In this document: one piece after another, positions 61,983 to 64,000 of the stretch
Position numbering within the stretch: position 1 is the first letter of the stretch
Layout: each line of letters opens with the position of its first letter
NCBI GenBank assembly: GCA_023388055.1
Contig: JAEWGW010000044.1
Span: 62,001-126,000, forward strand
Direction: 5' to 3'
Origin: Bacillota bacterium
Lineage (GTDB): Bacteria > Bacillota > Bacilli > Paenibacillales > NBRC-103111
Length of the DNA: 64,000 nt
Program-made: the position numbers and the translations under genes
Notes under the pieces: generated by a model
Databases searched by the model: none
What the model was told of the DNA's origin: nothing
What the model saw: only the letters and a program-made list of their open reading frames with translations

Positions 61983-61997
61983 AGGGTGGTGTATGGC

Positions 61998-63539
61998 ATG
62001 CCAAACATGAGGATCTCCGGGTTTGCATCCGGATTGGACATTGATCAGATGGTGGCGAAGCTGATGAAGGCGCAGCGGGTTCCATTGGAGAAGCTGAATC
62101 AGAAGAAAACAACGCTGGAGTGGCAACGGGAGCAGTATCGTGATTTAAATTTGAAGTTTGTTGATTTTCGCAGTAACAAGCTGACCAACTACAGTATGTC
62201 CGAGGCCATCAGTGGCAAAAAAGCCACAGTAACAGGCAATACGGCGGCGGTGTCGGTCAAGGCCAACCCTAATGCTGTGGCAGGGACTATGAGTATTGAG
62301 GTTGAGACATTGGCTACTGCCTCCAGTTTATTGAGCAGAAAATTGGAGCTGGACGGAAACGGAGACAAAGTTGCCGGTACGGGCGGTATCGGCAAGGTGG
62401 ATGCCGAAAAAACAACATTGGCAGATTTGGGATTGGGAGACATCTCCTTTAGCTTAAAGAATGGAGCCTCCGAACCAGTCATTATATCGGCTAGCGAGAA
62501 TGACACCTTGGCCTCTGTGATAGCTTCGTTAAATAAAAGCTCAGCAAATGTAAATGCTTTTCTGGACAGCGAAACGGGTAGACTTTCGATTACATCTAAA
62601 AATACGGGAGCAGGAGAGCTGTCTGTTACTAGTGATCCGAATGGATTTTTGGCTAAGTTCAATTTGGTGGGTGCGGCAGGAACAGATGCTAAAGTAAAAA
62701 TTAACGGTATTGAGACCACTCGTGCAAGCAATACCTTTACTGAGAATGGTGTAGTGTTCACATTGAATGCAGCCGCTCCGGGGTCAGTCAGCAATGTGAC
62801 CATCGCAACAGATGCAGATAAAATCTTGGACACGATTAAGTCGTTTATCACTGATTATAACGGTGTGCTGGACGCTGTAAACGGGAAACTCAATGAGGAG
62901 AAATATCGTAAGTACACGCCGCTTACCTCTGAGCAAAAAGAAGAGATGAAGGATAAGGAAATTGAACTATGGGAGGAGAAAGCCCAGAGCGGACTTCTTC
63001 GCCGCGATACCACCTTAACCTCCATGCTGAGCGAGATGCGGCTCGCCTTGATGACGAATGTCAAGGTTGAGGGGCAGGATGTGAATTTGCTTCGTGACTT
63101 TGGTATTTCAACAGGTGACTGGACGCAGAAGGGAAAGCTGGTCATTCAGGATGAAGCGAAGCTCCGCGCAGCGATTGAGTCTGATCCGGATAAGGTAGTG
63201 GCATTATTTACACAGCGCACTGTCGAAACGGATCCAAATAAGAAGAAGTTGGGAACCACTCCTGATAGTGGAATATTTAATCGGTTATCCAATGTATTGA
63301 CGACTGCAATGGCAACCTTATCGGAAAAAGTGGGCACTTCACCTTACCTGTCAGACAAAGCTTCGCCGTTTAAACCGGATAGCATGATGGGGGAGCAGCT
63401 GAGGCTTCTGGATAATAAAATTACGGACGTGACTAAGCAGATGGCGTTGAAGGAAGCACAGTATTACAAACAATTCACGGCAATGGAGACAGCGATGAAC
63501 CGATACCAAGGGCAGTCCTCCTCCTTATTTAACCGCTAA
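61998..63539 (+). CDS. fliD: Flagellar filament capping protein FliD
   Basis: Hook-associated protein 2, which forms the filament cap and guides flagellin assembly. The 513-residue product opens MRISGFASGLDIDQMVAKLM then KAQRVPLEKLNQKKTTLEWQ. It shows the central repeats of FliD (VIISASENDTLASVIASLNK, GAGELSVTSDPNGFLAKFNL). The C-terminal coil is EAQYYKQFTAMETAMNRYQG then QSSSLFNR. The frame extends to 61986. ATG 61998 is 8 bases from GGTGG and matches the usual N-terminus. Confidence 0.95.
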   Translation: MPNMRISGFASGLDIDQMVAKLMKAQRVPLEKLNQKKTTLEWQREQYRDLNLKFVDFRSNKLTNYSMSEAISGKKATVTGNTAAVSVKANPNAVAGTMSIEVETLATASSLLSRKLELDGNGDKVAGTGGIGKVDAEKTTLADLGLGDISFSLKNGASEPVIISASENDTLASVIASLNKSSANVNAFLDSETGRLSITSKNTGAGELSVTSDPNGFLAKFNLVGAAGTDAKVKINGIETTRASNTFTENGVVFTLNAAAPGSVSNVTIATDADKILDTIKSFITDYNGVLDAVNGKLNEEKYRKYTPLTSEQKEEMKDKEIELWEEKAQSGLLRRDTTLTSMLSEMRLALMTNVKVEGQDVNLLRDFGISTGDWTQKGKLVIQDEAKLRAAIESDPDKVVALFTQRTVETDPNKKKLGTTPDSGIFNRLSNVLTTAMATLSEKVGTSPYLSDKASPFKPDSMMGEQLRLLDNKITDVTKQMALKEAQYYKQFTAMETAMNRYQGQSSSLFNR

Positions 63540-64000
63540 TGGCCACTCTTGCTCTTGTGGTTATTGTACGCAATGAAGAACGATGTATCGACCGGTGTCT
63601 ATCCAGCGTAGCTGCTTATGTGGATGACGTAATTGTAGTCGATACGGGCTCTACCGATCGAACAAAGGAGATTGCTCGGAGTCACGGTATTTCGGTGTAT
63701 GACTATAGCTGGTGTGATGACTTTTCTGCTGCCCGCAACTATGCGCTATCCCTATCATCAGCAGATTGGAACCTTATCCTGGATGCTGATGAGTATGTAT
63801 TGGATTTTCAGGTTGATTCCATTCGCCAATTTATGGAGGACTCAACACAACTGGGGAGAATCCAGATTATCAGCTCAGCGATGGTGGAGGGGGAGGAGAG
63901 TGAGACTCGCAGCCGCATTACTCGGCTCTTACCTTCGGGTGTAGGATATTGCGGGCGTATTCATGAGCAAGTAGATGCAGTGCTGCCGCGCAAGAATGTA
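63539..64000 (+). CDS. Family 2 glycosyltransferase (5' part)
   Basis: The first 154 codons of a GT2 glycosyltransferase, open to the window end. ATG 63539 shares its A with the fliD stop, so translation is coupled. Visible parts are MATLALVVIVRNEERCIDRC, VDDVIVVDTGSTDRTKEIAR, DFSAARNYALSLSSADWNLI and the metal-binding LDADEYV (D82-A-D84). The later IHEQVDAVL motif is typical of the SunS/WcaA-like group with downstream TPR repeats. Its place directly after fliD suggests flagellin glycosylation, which is inference. Acceptor and donor sugar cannot be read. Confidence 0.85.
   Translation, partial: MATLALVVIVRNEERCIDRCLSSVAAYVDDVIVVDTGSTDRTKEIARSHGISVYDYSWCDDFSAARNYALSLSSADWNLILDADEYVLDFQVDSIRQFMEDSTQLGRIQIISSAMVEGEESETRSRITRLLPSGVGYCGRIHEQVDAVLPRKNV

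Overview
The window is a stretch of a low-to-moderate GC Gram-positive chromosome from an endospore-forming, motile bacterium with an S-layer, most likely Paenibacillaceae (Paenibacillus or a close relative). The case rests on sporulation genes (spoIID, spoIIQ, spoIIID, an alpha/beta SASP), SLH-domain proteins with csaB, degS/degU, comF genes, a flgM-to-fliD flagellar block, and an 11-subunit complex I operon next to the ATP synthase genes. The gene order is broadly collinear with Bacillus subtilis (atpC - ywzB - murA - spoIID - spoIIQ - spoIIID - mbl - flhO - flhP - fabZ, then tagO, degS-degU, comFA-comFC, yvyF-flgM-flgN-flgK-flgL-yviE-fliW-csrA-hag-flaG-fliD), with lineage-specific insertions.

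Layout. 1-2.5 kb: end of the atp operon (atpG 3' end, atpD, atpC). 2.6-3.1 kb: a minus-strand DUF3939-like gene, the only minus-strand gene I accept. 3.3-14.3 kb: nuoABCDHIJKLMN, led by a good sigma-A promoter. It lacks nuoE, F and G and is interrupted between nuoI and nuoJ by 640 bases of palindromic and direct repeats. 14.5-17.3 kb: an SLH-anchored subtilisin-like protease. 17.3-25.1 kb: cell-wall, sporulation and shape genes (ywzB, murA, spoIID, spoIIQ, spoIIID, mbl), then the flagellar rod/hook genes flhO and flhP, with recognisable sigma-F, sigma-E and sigma-D promoters. 25.1-28.4 kb: an EpuA-like small membrane protein, a CDP-alcohol phosphatidyltransferase, fabZ and a phosphohexomutase.

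28.5-44.2 kb is a cell-envelope block: a DUF5693 membrane protein, csaB (pyruvyl transferase that makes the SLH ligand), a TagA/WecG glycosyltransferase and TagO/WecA (secondary wall polymer linkage and initiation). It continues with a 1316-residue SLH protein, the probable S-layer protein, and two secreted proteins of unknown function. The genes from about 33.9 to 43.6 kb are visibly more AT-rich than their neighbours. 44.5-49.2 kb: a divergent SASP, metK behind a structured leader RNA with an intrinsic terminator, and a secreted phosphodiester-glycosidase protein. 49.3-51.8 kb: degS, degU and a small membrane protein. 51.9-54.8 kb: comFA and comFC. 55-64 kb: late flagellar genes with the FliW/CsrA regulatory pair directly before hag, and a glycosyltransferase cut by the window end.

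Functional threads. TagO, TagA and CsaB should build and pyruvylate the wall polymer that holds the SLH proteins encoded here (protease, 1316-residue protein, S-layer protein). SpoIIQ keeps all the LytM zinc and catalytic residues. FliW and CsrA are expected to control hag translation, and a strong CsrA-type hairpin lies in the hag leader. The most promising undescribed element is the metK leader: a clean promoter, then a folded RNA of roughly 170 nt ending in a terminator, without the SAM-I (S-box) signature.
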